From assembly GCA_002840355.1 (NCBI GenBank), contig PHAL01000012.1:27120-91119 (forward strand): a stretch of DNA of 64,000 nucleotides. Reading direction: 5' to 3'. The notes below the pieces were generated by a model. That model did no database searches. It saw only the letters and a list, made by a program, of their open reading frames with translations, and had not been told where the DNA came from. Every line of letters begins with the position of its first letter. Within the stretch, counting starts at the first letter, position 1. The translations under genes were made by a program, and so were the position numbers. Positions 6,840-13,970 of the stretch are shown piece after piece. The stretch is from Elusimicrobia bacterium HGW-Elusimicrobia-3. GTDB taxonomy: Bacteria > Elusimicrobiota > Elusimicrobia > Elusimicrobiales > UBA9959.

Positions 6840-7982
6840 TCAAAGTCCACCGTTGCCGCCGGTGAGCGCCGTGATCACCGCGCCGGCGATGTCGCGCGCG
6901 GCGTGCGGGCGGGCGTGCTCGGCCAGGGCCCGCGAGGCCCGCGCCAGCAGGTGCGGGCTGTGCAGGTATTTGCGCACCAGCGGCTCCAGCTCCCCGGGCG
7001 AGCCGGCCGCCTCCGCGAGCCGGTGCCGGCAGAGGAAGGCCGTGTTGCGCGCCTCCTGCCCGGGCAGCGGCGCGTAGATGATGAACGGGCGGGACATGGC
7101 CATGGTCTCGGCCAGCGTCACGCCGCCGGGCTTGCCGATCACCAGGTCGGCGGCGCGGTAGTAGTCGGCCGGCGAGTCGGTGAAATTCACAAAGCGCACG
7201 CCCCTGAGCTGCGCCGCGGCCCGCTCGGCCTGGCGCGAGAGGCGGCGGTTGTTGCCGCAGAGCACGGCCACCTGCACGCGGCCGAGCAGCGGCTTGAGGG
7301 CCAGCGCCGCCTGCAGCAGGTCGCCCAGGCCGCGGCTGCCGCCGGTAAGCAGTACGGTGAAATGGCCGGGCAGCAGGCCGAGCGCCCGGCGCGCGGCGGC
7401 CTTGTCGGGCTGCTCGCCGGTGAATTCCTTGCGCACCGGGATGCCGGTGAGGTGTATGCGCTCGTGCGGCGCGCCCTTGGCCCTGAGTTCGGCGGCGGCC
7501 CCCCTCTCGGGCACGAAATAGGCGCTGACGCCTTTTGGCGGCCAGTAGGTGTGCGCGCAGAAATCGGTGAGCACGGAGAAGAGCGGCATTTTGGCCAGGC
7601 GGCGGTTCTTGGTGATGAGCAGCGAGGACAGGGCCTGCGTGGAGATGGCGGCCTTCACTCCTTTTTTGATCAGCAGGCTGGCCAGCTTCTGCGAAGAGAA
7701 GGGCAGCACGGTCTCGCGCAGCGCGCTGGCCGCGAAGGCCACGAAGTCGTTGTCGTAGACGTAGTTCCACAGCGCCGGCGTCTTGTGCAGCACCTGCAGG
7801 TAGGTCCTGGCCACGAAGGGGCCGAAGTCGGGGTAGACTTCGGACAGGTCTATGAAGACGGGTTCGATGATGCTGGGCGGCAGGAACTCGGCGATGGCGC
7901 GCGCGGCGGCGTGATGGCCCGAGGGCCTGGCGCCGTAGATGAGCGCGACTTTTAAAGGATAGCTCTGCCCCGCCGTTTCCAT
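6840..7982 (-). CDS. MGDG synthase-like glycosyltransferase (GT28 family)
   Basis: The 380-residue protein resembles monogalactosyldiacylglycerol synthases and the diglucosyldiacylglycerol synthase UgtP. The N-terminal half has the MGDG_synth signature (ALIYGARPSGHHAAARAIAE at 13-32, then QALSSLLITKNRR and SVLTDFCAHTYW). The C-terminal GT28 half has LLTGGSRGLGD and the nucleotide-sugar-binding GKPGGVTLAETMAMSRPFI. It probably transfers a sugar to diacylglycerol at the inner membrane face. Donor and number of sugars cannot be told. The gene stands alone; the region upstream contains the ahpC terminator. Confidence 0.85.
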   Translation of the reverse strand: METAGQSYPLKVALIYGARPSGHHAAARAIAEFLPPSIIEPVFIDLSEVYPDFGPFVARTYLQVLHKTPALWNYVYDNDFVAFAASALRETVLPFSSQKLASLLIKKGVKAAISTQALSSLLITKNRRLAKMPLFSVLTDFCAHTYWPPKGVSAYFVPERGAAAELRAKGAPHERIHLTGIPVRKEFTGEQPDKAAARRALGLLPGHFTVLLTGGSRGLGDLLQAALALKPLLGRVQVAVLCGNNRRLSRQAERAAAQLRGVRFVNFTDSPADYYRAADLVIGKPGGVTLAETMAMSRPFIIYAPLPGQEARNTAFLCRHRLAEAAGSPGELEPLVRKYLHSPHLLARASRALAEHARPHAARDIAGAVITALTGGNGGL

Positions 7983-8024
7983 ATGCTGATTATAGCAATC
8001 CGCGGGCGGCCGCGCTTAAACAGA

Positions 8025-8054
8025 CGGTCCCGGGGCCCGAAGGCACCGGGACCG
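8025..8054 (-). terminator. Terminator after ahpC
   Basis: CGGTCCCGG (8025-8033) pairs with CCGGGACCG (8046-8054), a 9-bp perfect stem with a 12-nt loop. The T tract after it on the minus strand is weak (TCTGTTTAAG). Confidence 0.6.
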
Positions 8055-8097
8055 CTTCTCTCTGTCACTGCTTTATCCCGCCCCGAAGGGCGGAAAG

Positions 8098-8709
8098 CTA
8101 TTGCAGCTGTTCCCCCACCTTGCCCACCAGCTTCTCCGAGGGCTTGAGCGTCTTTTCGCCGGGCTTCCATTTGGCGGGGCAGACCTCGGCGGGGTTGGCG
8201 TAGGTGTGCGCGAAGGCGCGCAGCTTGCGCACCAGCTCGGCCATGTCGCGGCCAACGTTGTTGAGGTTCACCTCGGCGCCGGCCAGCACGCCGTCGGGGT
8301 TGATGACGAAGGTGCCGCGGTAGGCGAGGCCGCTCTTGTAGTCGTAGGCGCCGAGCGCCTGCGCCAGGCGGCCGCGGGCGTCGGCGGCCATGGGGAATTT
8401 AACTTCCTTGAGCAGGCGCTCCTGGCCCTGCCAGCCCATGTGGGTGAACTTGGTGTCGGTGCTGACCGAAAGCACCTCGGCGCCGAGCTTTTCCAGCTCG
8501 CAATGGTGCGCGGCCAGGTCGGCCAGCTCGGTGGGGCAGACGAAGGTGAAGTCCGCGGGGTAGAACACCAGCACGGTCCAGCGGCCCTTCTTGAGGGCGT
8601 CGGCCAGGCTGAACTTGCCGAACTTGCAGGCGGCCGGATCGAAAGTCTCCAGCTCGAAAGGGGCCACTTTCTCCCCGACGGTGATCACTTGCGCTTTTTC
8701 TTCTGACAT
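8098..8709 (-). CDS. ahpC: Typical 2-Cys peroxiredoxin (alkyl hydroperoxide reductase C)
   Basis: The 203-residue cytoplasmic enzyme reduces hydrogen peroxide and organic peroxides. The peroxidatic Cys58 sits in FYPADFTFVCPTEL and the resolving Cys177 in AEVCPAKW; the active-site Thr and Pro are also present. The start at 8709 lies inside the end of the upstream perR gene (25-nt overlap), and homology begins right after it. A longer open frame upstream is only perR read in another frame. Overlap with the regulator suggests coupled translation and control by it. No AhpF partner is in the window. Confidence 0.95.
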   Translation of the reverse strand: MSEEKAQVITVGEKVAPFELETFDPAACKFGKFSLADALKKGRWTVLVFYPADFTFVCPTELADLAAHHCELEKLGAEVLSVSTDTKFTHMGWQGQERLLKEVKFPMAADARGRLAQALGAYDYKSGLAYRGTFVINPDGVLAGAEVNLNNVGRDMAELVRKLRAFAHTYANPAEVCPAKWKPGEKTLKPSEKLVGKVGEQLQ

Positions 8710-9131
8710 AATGTCTTCTCCTTGGCGCCGGCCTTTTTGCCGCAGGCCGGGCATATCCCGTAAAATTCCACGTTGCAGCGCAGCACCTTGAAGCCGCGCG
8801 GCGCGCCGGCCGCGGCCGGCGGGCTGGTGACGGCGAGGTCCGAGATGGCCCCGCACTCCACGCACATCAGGTGGGCGTGGCCGTCCGTGCAGGGGTCGAA
8901 GCGCGAGCGCGAGCGGTCTATGCGCACTTCCGCCAGTTCGCCGATGGCCAGCAGGGACTGCAGGGTGTTGTAGACGGTGGCGAAGGACACGCCGGGAAAC
9001 TTCTTTTTAAGGCGGCGGTGCAGCTGCTCGGCCGAGGGGTGGCTCTTGTTCCCCTCCAGGGCGCGCAACAGCTCCGCGCGCTGCGGGGTCATGCGGAAGG
9101 CGGGTGAAGGTCTGGCGGGCGTCTTTTTCAT
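8685..9131 (-). CDS. perR: Fur-family transcriptional regulator, PerR-like
   Basis: The 148-residue protein has an N-terminal winged helix (MTPQRAELLRAL...HPSAEQLHRRLKKKFPGVSF, about 14-65). The dimerisation domain carries structural zinc cysteines CVEC (90, 93) and CPAC (127, 130). Regulatory metal ligands probably include His31, His85 and His87. Overlap with ahpC and the nearby TTAGAA-type boxes favour a PerR role in peroxide sensing over Fur. The predicted promoter is TTGACA-18 nt-TATTCT (9184 to 9155), overlapping the boxes, so autoregulation is likely. The C-terminal lysine-rich tail is unusual. Confidence 0.85.
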   Translation of the reverse strand: MKKTPARPSPAFRMTPQRAELLRALEGNKSHPSAEQLHRRLKKKFPGVSFATVYNTLQSLLAIGELAEVRIDRSRSRFDPCTDGHAHLMCVECGAISDLAVTSPPAAAGAPRGFKVLRCNVEFYGICPACGKKAGAKEKTLCQKKKRK

Positions 9132-9132
9132 G

Positions 9133-9206
9133 TTAGAATCATTCCTGTCTGTAAAGAATACCAGATTAGAACCATTCTTGTCAAGAGCGCGCGCCTGGTG
9201 TATAAT
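9133..9206. promoter_or_regulatory. Divergent promoters with two PerR-like boxes
   Basis: Two imperfect 7-1-7 inverted repeats, TTAGAATCATTCCTG (9133-9147) and TTAGAACCATTCTTG (9166-9180), lie 33 bp apart. The rightward promoter is TTGTCA (9178-9183), 17 nt, TATAAT (9201-9206) and serves the HMA gene. The leftward promoter is TTGACA (9184-9179), 18 nt, TATTCT (9160-9155) and serves perR-ahpC. Box 2 overlaps both -35 elements and box 1 covers the leftward start site, so one repressor could shut both directions. Confidence 0.7.
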
Positions 9207-9223
9207 ATAAGCAAGGAGAACTT

Positions 9224-9427
9224 ATGAAGATCACTCTTAAGATAACCGGGATGACCTGCAACGGCTGCCGCGCCGGCGCAGAGAACGCCCTGAAACGCGT
9301 GCCCGGCGTGCTGTCGGCCGCGGTCAGCCTGGAGCGGGGCGAGGCCGTGGTGGAGTACGACGAAAAAACGGCCGCCCCCGAAACTCTGAGGGCGGCCGTG
9401 GAAAAAGCCGGCTTCAAGGCCGGTTAG
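9224..9427 (+). CDS. Heavy-metal-associated (HMA) domain protein, copper-chaperone-like
   Basis: The 67-residue protein is a single ferredoxin-like HMA domain. The metal-binding motif GMTCNGC has Cys12 and Cys15, as in CopZ and MerP. There is no signal peptide, so it would act in the cytoplasm as a Cu(I) or similar metal carrier. An SD (AAGGAGAACTT) precedes the ATG, and a near-consensus promoter shares the PerR-like operator with perR. No partner ATPase is in the window. The gene converges on the serpin gene with a 1-nt gap. Confidence 0.88.
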   Translation: MKITLKITGMTCNGCRAGAENALKRVPGVLSAAVSLERGEAVVEYDEKTAAPETLRAAVEKAGFKAG

Positions 9428-9428
9428 G

Positions 9429-10631
9429 CTACTGCGCGGCGGGATTCTGCATCCTGCCCATGAACAGCACCAGGCCGCTCTTGGGGTCTTCTATGAAGAA
9501 CATGAACGGCCGGTCGGCCCTGAACACGGCGAAGTCCATCACCATGGATTTCAGGCCCATCGCCACGCCCGTGGCGGCAGCGGCCTCCGTCCCCTCCTCG
9601 CTCACTTCCACGAAAGCCTTGTGGAAGGCGGTCTGTATGTACAGCCTCTTCCCCTTTTCCATCCCGGAGAAATCGGCCTTGTCGGTGAACGCCTCGGGCA
9701 TGCCCAGGCCGGCCAGCGCGCCGTTTAGCTTGTAGCCGGAGCTGAACTTGAAGCGCGGCAGGAACACCTTTACCTTCTGGTTGAAGAGCCCCTTGCGGAT
9801 CTCTTCCAGCTTCTCGGGAGAGAAGCTCCGCTCCAGGTCGGCGAGGGTGCGGCCTTCCTTGGGCAGCAGCACCAGCATGGAGAGTCCGCCGCCGGCGTAG
9901 GGCAGGCGCACGGCCTGCAGCTCTCCGGTTTCGCCGTATTCGGCCTCGCGCGTGCCGGGGGCCGCCATCATGTGCACACGGGTTTTGGTGCCGCCGTCCA
10001 GCGTAAAATCGGCCTCGGAGGTCATCTCCTTCTTGAACGGCGCCTTCCAGCGGCCCTTGAAGTAGACGGCGTTCACGAGCACCAGCCGGGTGAGCTGGTC
10101 CAGCGAGCCCTGCGGAAAGAGCTCGCGGATCTTGCCCCGGGTCTTGTTCTCGGTCCAGGCGTTGATGCCGCGGCGCGCCGCTTCGGTCTTGCCCAGGAAG
10201 TCGGCCTGCATGGCGTCGGCGCCGTAGGCGGAGCGCAGGGTCTTGAGGTAGGCGGGCAGGAACTTGAAGTCTTTCTGCGCCCAGAAAGAGTTGGCCTGCA
10301 CGAACTCGGCGTCCTTGGCGGCGCGCTCCAGGTCCTTCTTGATGGCGCCGAGCCCGGCGCGCAGGTCCTTGGTCTTGGCCGGGAAGGAGAACACCGAGGC
10401 GATCTCTTTGGCGGTGCTGCCCGCGGCGCCCTCGTAGGCCATGGCGAAGGCCGTGTACATGCTGTAGGGCGAGAAGAAGACATTGCCCGGCTTCTGGGCC
10501 TCGGCGGCGTAGAATTTAAAGGCTATCCCGTTGGCGCGGGCCACGGCGTCGTCGGCGGGCTTCTTTCCCGCGGCGCCGCACAGACCGGCGGCCAGCGGCA
10601 GCAGCGCTGAGATGATGGCGATCTTTTTCAT
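9429..10631 (-). CDS. Secreted serpin (serine protease inhibitor)
   Basis: The 400-residue protein has a signal peptide (about 1-20) and a full serpin fold. Landmarks are NVFFSPYSMYTAFAMAYEGA, NAVYFKGRWKAPF, and the C-terminal DRPFMFFIEDPKSGLVLFMG. The hinge EEGTEAAAAT (345-354) has Gly at P15, Thr at P14 and small residues from P12 to P9, the pattern of inhibitory serpins. Counting from the hinge puts Lys361 at P1 and Ser362 at P1', which predicts a trypsin-like target. It is likely exported and guards the envelope or blocks foreign proteases. It is monocistronic, with terminators on its upstream side belonging to tRNA-Pro. Confidence 0.93.
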   Translation of the reverse strand: MKKIAIISALLPLAAGLCGAAGKKPADDAVARANGIAFKFYAAEAQKPGNVFFSPYSMYTAFAMAYEGAAGSTAKEIASVFSFPAKTKDLRAGLGAIKKDLERAAKDAEFVQANSFWAQKDFKFLPAYLKTLRSAYGADAMQADFLGKTEAARRGINAWTENKTRGKIRELFPQGSLDQLTRLVLVNAVYFKGRWKAPFKKEMTSEADFTLDGGTKTRVHMMAAPGTREAEYGETGELQAVRLPYAGGGLSMLVLLPKEGRTLADLERSFSPEKLEEIRKGLFNQKVKVFLPRFKFSSGYKLNGALAGLGMPEAFTDKADFSGMEKGKRLYIQTAFHKAFVEVSEEGTEAAAATGVAMGLKSMVMDFAVFRADRPFMFFIEDPKSGLVLFMGRMQNPAAQ

Positions 10632-10673
10632 TATAAGTCTCCTTACCCTGGGATCAACACGGATATTCTACAA

Positions 10674-10699
10674 CAAAAAAACCAGCCTCACGGGGCTGG
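10674..10699 (-). terminator. Terminator of tRNA-Pro(GGG)
   Basis: CCAGCC (10682-10687) pairs with GGCTGG (10694-10699). The minus strand continues with a run of seven T residues. Confidence 0.75.
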
Positions 10700-10712
10700 C
10701 TTCGCTGCGGGC

Positions 10713-10815
10713 GTTTGACGGACCTCATCGGGGCGCCGGGAATTGAACCCGGAGTCTCTCGCACCCCAAGCGAGCGCTCTACCATTGAGCCACGCCCCGG
10801 TGGGGTCCGTCAAAC
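10713..10815. repeat. 12-bp inverted repeat enclosing tRNA-Pro(GGG)
   Basis: GTTTGACGGACC (10713-10724) and GGTCCGTCAAAC (10804-10815) are perfectly complementary and flank the tRNA within 3-5 nt on each side. In the precursor RNA they would stack as a long helix on the acceptor stem, which may serve as an endonuclease processing stalk. Confidence 0.75.
10728..10799 (-). tRNA. tRNA-Pro(GGG)
   Basis: Acceptor CGGGGCG/CGCCCCG, discriminator A, anticodon stem CTCGC/GCGAG with loop TTGGGGT, hence anticodon GGG. T-arm CCGGG-TTCAATT-CCCGG. CCA is not encoded. Confidence 0.93.
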
Positions 10816-10879
10816 CAAAGCAACGCATTTATTATACCAAAAAGTGGGAACGACGGGGAAAACCGCGCGGCGCTCCGGG

Positions 10880-11218
10880 CTACAGCTCGGCCATCAGCTG
10901 GCGCAGTTCTTTCTTTATCTCTTCCAGCAGTTCGTCCTTGGCGTGCGCCGTGGCGGCCATAACCTTGACGGCTTTTTTCTGGCGCTTCTTGGCGGCCAGC
11001 GCCTTGCGCGCCCCGTCGAGGGAATAGCCTTTTATGAAGACCAGGTCCTTGATCTGCCGCAGCGTGTCCACGTCGGCGCGCGTGTAGCGGCGGTGCCCGC
11101 TGGACAGGCGCAGCGGCCGGAGCAGGCGGAATTTAGCCTCCCAGTAGCGTATGGTGTATTCCGGCAGGTCGGCCAGACGGGACACCTCGCGCATGGTCAG
11201 GTAAGTCTTTTCGGACAT
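10880..11218 (-). CDS. MerR-family transcriptional regulator
   Basis: The 112-residue protein has an N-terminal MerR winged helix (YLTMREVSRLADLPEYTIRYWE, then SSGHRRYTRADVDTLRQIKDL). A coiled-coil tail (about 75-112) is rich in Lys and Glu. It has no metal-binding cysteines or effector domain. The type fits the short MerR proteins found beside HU/IHF genes, so a housekeeping role is likelier than metal sensing. Its ATG overlaps the HU stop by one base (TAATG), indicating coupled translation at the end of the plsY-BFN-HU operon. Confidence 0.85.
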   Translation of the reverse strand: MSEKTYLTMREVSRLADLPEYTIRYWEAKFRLLRPLRLSSGHRRYTRADVDTLRQIKDLVFIKGYSLDGARKALAAKKRQKKAVKVMAATAHAKDELLEEIKKELRQLMAEL

Positions 11219-11484
11219 TACATCCCGATCGTCAGCTTCTTGGACGGCTTGAAGCGGATGCTCTTGCGCGGCCCCACCATCACGCGAGCGTTGGTCTTGG
11301 GGTTGCGCATCTGGCGCGGCATGCGCTCCTTAACTTTGAAAGTGCCGAAGTTGGAGATCACTACCTTGCGGTTGTCGCGCAGGGCTTCGCCCATGATCTC
11401 GAAGGTCTTGCAGACCGCCAGCTTGGCGTCGCGCTCGGTGGTCAAATGCTTGGTCAGTTCCCTTATCAGGTCAAGTCTGTTCAT
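11218..11484 (-). CDS. HU/IHF-family DNA-bending protein
   Basis: The 88-residue protein has the complete HU/IHF fold: two N-terminal helices, VISNFGTFKVKERMPRQMRN for the beta-arm base, and PKTNARVMVGPRKSIRFKPSKKL for the DNA-binding arm and last helix. PKTNARV resembles IHF and the conserved arm-tip proline. It bends DNA as a dimer. The gene overlaps the upstream nuclease gene by 14 nt and the downstream MerR gene by 1 nt. Confidence 0.93.
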   Translation of the reverse strand: MNRLDLIRELTKHLTTERDAKLAVCKTFEIMGEALRDNRKVVISNFGTFKVKERMPRQMRNPKTNARVMVGPRKSIRFKPSKKLTIGM

Positions 11485-12058
11485 CGTCCTCTTCCCCCTC
11501 TTCCTCGCCCTCGTCTTCTTCGTCCTGTTCTTTAGGGCCCCCGCCCTGCAGCCCGTCGCCGAGGAGCTGGCCGATGATGTCGTTGGGCTTGAGGTGCTTG
11601 AGGTCGTGCTTGAACTTGGTGACCTCGTCCTCGGTGATGGGCTTGCTCAGGACCTGCGTCTTGCCGAAAACTTTCTCGTTGATGTACACCGGGCAGCCGA
11701 AGCGCACCGCCAGCGCCACCGCGTCGGAGGGCCGCGCGTCGATCAGGCGCAGGCCGCCGCCGTCCGGGTCGGTGAGGTGGAGGCTGGAATAATAGGTGTT
11801 CTCCACGATATCCGTGATCACCACTTTCTTCACCGTCAGTCCCAGCGTCTTGATGACGGAGAAGAGGAGGTCGTGAGTCATGGGCCGCGGCGACGGGTAG
11901 CCCGAGAGGCGGATGGCGATGGCCTGGGCTTCCATCGGGCCTATCCAGATGGGCAGGATGCGGCTGCCCTCGGTCTCGTCGAGGAAGATGATCGATTCGG
12001 TCATGCTCGTGGCGATCGAATAGATGCGCACTTCCACGTCTTTGGGTTCTTGTGTCAT
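11471..12058 (-). CDS. Bifunctional nuclease (BFN/DUF151) domain protein
   Basis: The 195-residue protein carries the BFN domain from about 8 to 140. Conserved blocks are LPIWIGPMEAQAIAI, RPMTHDLL, and RLIDARPSDAVALAVRFGCPVYI. Family members have been described with DNase and RNase activity, but the cellular role is unclear. The last 40 residues are extremely acidic (long Asp/Glu runs), probably a disordered tail. The TAATG junction with plsY shows translational coupling. Confidence 0.9.
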   Translation of the reverse strand: MTQEPKDVEVRIYSIATSMTESIIFLDETEGSRILPIWIGPMEAQAIAIRLSGYPSPRPMTHDLLFSVIKTLGLTVKKVVITDIVENTYYSSLHLTDPDGGGLRLIDARPSDAVALAVRFGCPVYINEKVFGKTQVLSKPITEDEVTKFKHDLKHLKPNDIIGQLLGDGLQGGGPKEQDEEDEGEEEGEEDDEQT

Positions 12059-12663
12059 TAGTTTTTCCCGGCGCCTTCCCGCTTGTGTTTGAAAGAGAGC
12101 TCGGCGCCTTTTAGGATGCGCCGGATGTTGGCGATATGGGTGTAGAAGATCAGCACGCAGACCGTGAGCGCCAGCAGCGTGAAGGGGCGCTGGTAATCCT
12201 TGGCCAGCGCGAAGCAGAGCACCGGCAGCGCCACCGAGGCGGCCATGGAGCCCACCGAGATGTGGCTGGTGATGCCCACCGCTATGGCGAACACCACGAA
12301 GGCGCCGGCGGTAGGCAGCGGCAGCAGCGCCATGAAGACTCCGGCCGCGGTGGCCACGCCCTTGCCTCCGTGGAAGCGCAGAAAAGGGGTCCAGATATGG
12401 CCGGCTATGGCCAGCGCGCCGGCGGGGACGAAGAAATACTGCGCCGCTATCAGCGTGGGGATGAAACCTTTGAGGAAGTCCGCGAAGAAAGTAAGAAGGC
12501 CGGGCACCTTGCCCAGCGTGCGGTAGACGTTGGCCGTGCCGGGGTTGCCGGAGCCGTGCTGGCGGATGTCTATGCCTTTGAGGCGGCCGATGATATAGCC
12601 GGTAGGGATGCCGCCTAGGATATAGCTCGCGATGAAAAGCAGGCCTATTTGGATGTGATTCAT
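12058..12663 (-). CDS. plsY: Acyl-phosphate:glycerol-3-phosphate acyltransferase PlsY
   Basis: The 201-residue inner-membrane enzyme transfers an acyl group from acyl phosphate to glycerol-3-phosphate, the first step of phospholipid synthesis. The three conserved motifs are GGIPTGYIIGRLKGIDIRQHGSGNPGTANVYRTLG near the N-terminus (described here as positions 18-53), the HGGKGVAT phosphate-binding segment near residue 100, and the C-terminal SHISVGSMAA region. Five or so membrane segments are visible. It is separated from hflX by 50 nt containing AT-rich sequence with a TATAAT, possibly an internal promoter. Confidence 0.95.
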   Translation of the reverse strand: MNHIQIGLLFIASYILGGIPTGYIIGRLKGIDIRQHGSGNPGTANVYRTLGKVPGLLTFFADFLKGFIPTLIAAQYFFVPAGALAIAGHIWTPFLRFHGGKGVATAAGVFMALLPLPTAGAFVVFAIAVGITSHISVGSMAASVALPVLCFALAKDYQRPFTLLALTVCVLIFYTHIANIRRILKGAELSFKHKREGAGKN

Positions 12664-12713
12664 TATAAAAAGATTATATAAAACCGAGGGGTTTTAGGAT
12701 AGCGGCGGCGGGG

Positions 12714-13970
12714 CTAGTCGCCGCCCGCGGCCGCCTTCTTGCGCAGCCGGGCGTAGTTCTCCGGGGTGGCCTTGAACTTGAGCGCCACCCCCTCCTGGCC
12801 GTAATCCGCGGCTTTTACGAGGCAGGAGGAGTAGATCTCCTTGATCAGGCCTTTGGAGCCGACGGGGACGGTAAGTTCGTACTCGCCCCAGCGCGCGGCC
12901 AGGGCCCGCTCGCAGGCGGCCAGCAGTTTGTCCACCCCCTGCCCGGTGAGGGCCGAGATGAAAAGGGGCCGCAGGCGCTCCGGGGCCCAGGCCGAGACGG
13001 CCGGGTTCTTGACCGCGTCGGCCTTGTTGAAAACGTGGATCACGGGGATGTCCTTGATGCCCAGCTCCTCGAGCGTGGCCTTCACGGCGTCGTGCTGCTG
13101 GCGCGCCTCTGGCGAGCTCAGGTCGTGCACGTGCAGGATGAGGTCGCTGTAGCGGATCTCCTCGAGCGTGGCGCGGAAAGCGGCTATGAGGTCGTGCGGC
13201 AGCTTCTGGATGAAGCCCACCGTGTCGGTGAACAGCGCCCAGCCTCCGGCCGGCAGGCGCACGCGCTTGGTGGTGGGGTCCAGCGTGGCGAACAGCTTGT
13301 CGTCGGCGTAGACCGCGCCGGGCTTGGCGGTGAGGCAGTTGAGCAGCGTGCTCTTGCCGGCGTTGGTGTAGCCCACCACCGAGATCTGGGGCATGGGCAC
13401 CGAGTCGCGCCGGGCGCGCTGGGTCTGGCGTTCGCGGCGGATGGAATCTATCTCTCGCTCCAGCTCGGTGATCTTCACGCGCAGCTCGCGCTTGTCGTAC
13501 TCCATCTTTTTCTCGCCGGAGCCGCGGCCGCCTATCATGCCGCGCTGCTGGTCCATGCTGCCGCCCTTGCCGCCCAGGCGCGACAGCGCGTAGTTGAAGC
13601 CGGCCAGCCGCGCCTGCAGCTTGCCCTCTCGCGTGCGGGCGCGCATGGCGAAAATGTCTATGATGAGCCGCGGCCGGTCGGCCACCTTCACGCCCAGGGC
13701 CTTCTCCAGGTTGCGGCCCTGGCCGGGGGTCAGCTCCTCGTCGAAGATCACCGCGCCGGCACCGAGCTCTTGTGCCAGGGCTTTGAGCTCCTCCACCTTG
13801 CCCGAGCCCACCAGCGTGGCCGGGTTCCAGGCCTGCAGGCGCACCAGGATCTTCCGCACCGGCTCAAGGCCGGCGGTCTCGGCCAGGCGCCAAAGTTCGT
13901 CGAGGGAGGTGCCGCCGGAGGGGCCAGGGCGGCCGTGCTTCAGTTCGGCCCCTATCAGTATGGTCTTCAT
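12714..13970 (-). CDS. hflX: Ribosome-associated GTPase HflX
   Basis: The 418-residue protein has the HflX N-terminal domain (GSGKVEELKALAQELGAGAVIFDEELTPGQGRNLE region), a linker helix with GGKGSMDQQRGMIGGRGSGE, and the G domain. G1 is VGYTNAGKST, G3 DTVGF and G4 NKAD. HflX splits stalled 70S ribosomes after heat or antibiotic stress. The gene overlaps miaA by 4 nt; the miaA-hflX pairing is common in many bacteria. Confidence 0.95.
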   Translation of the reverse strand: MKTILIGAELKHGRPGPSGGTSLDELWRLAETAGLEPVRKILVRLQAWNPATLVGSGKVEELKALAQELGAGAVIFDEELTPGQGRNLEKALGVKVADRPRLIIDIFAMRARTREGKLQARLAGFNYALSRLGGKGGSMDQQRGMIGGRGSGEKKMEYDKRELRVKITELEREIDSIRRERQTQRARRDSVPMPQISVVGYTNAGKSTLLNCLTAKPGAVYADDKLFATLDPTTKRVRLPAGGWALFTDTVGFIQKLPHDLIAAFRATLEEIRYSDLILHVHDLSSPEARQQHDAVKATLEELGIKDIPVIHVFNKADAVKNPAVSAWAPERLRPLFISALTGQGVDKLLAACERALAARWGEYELTVPVGSKGLIKEIYSSCLVKAADYGQEGVALKFKATPENYARLRKKAAAGGD

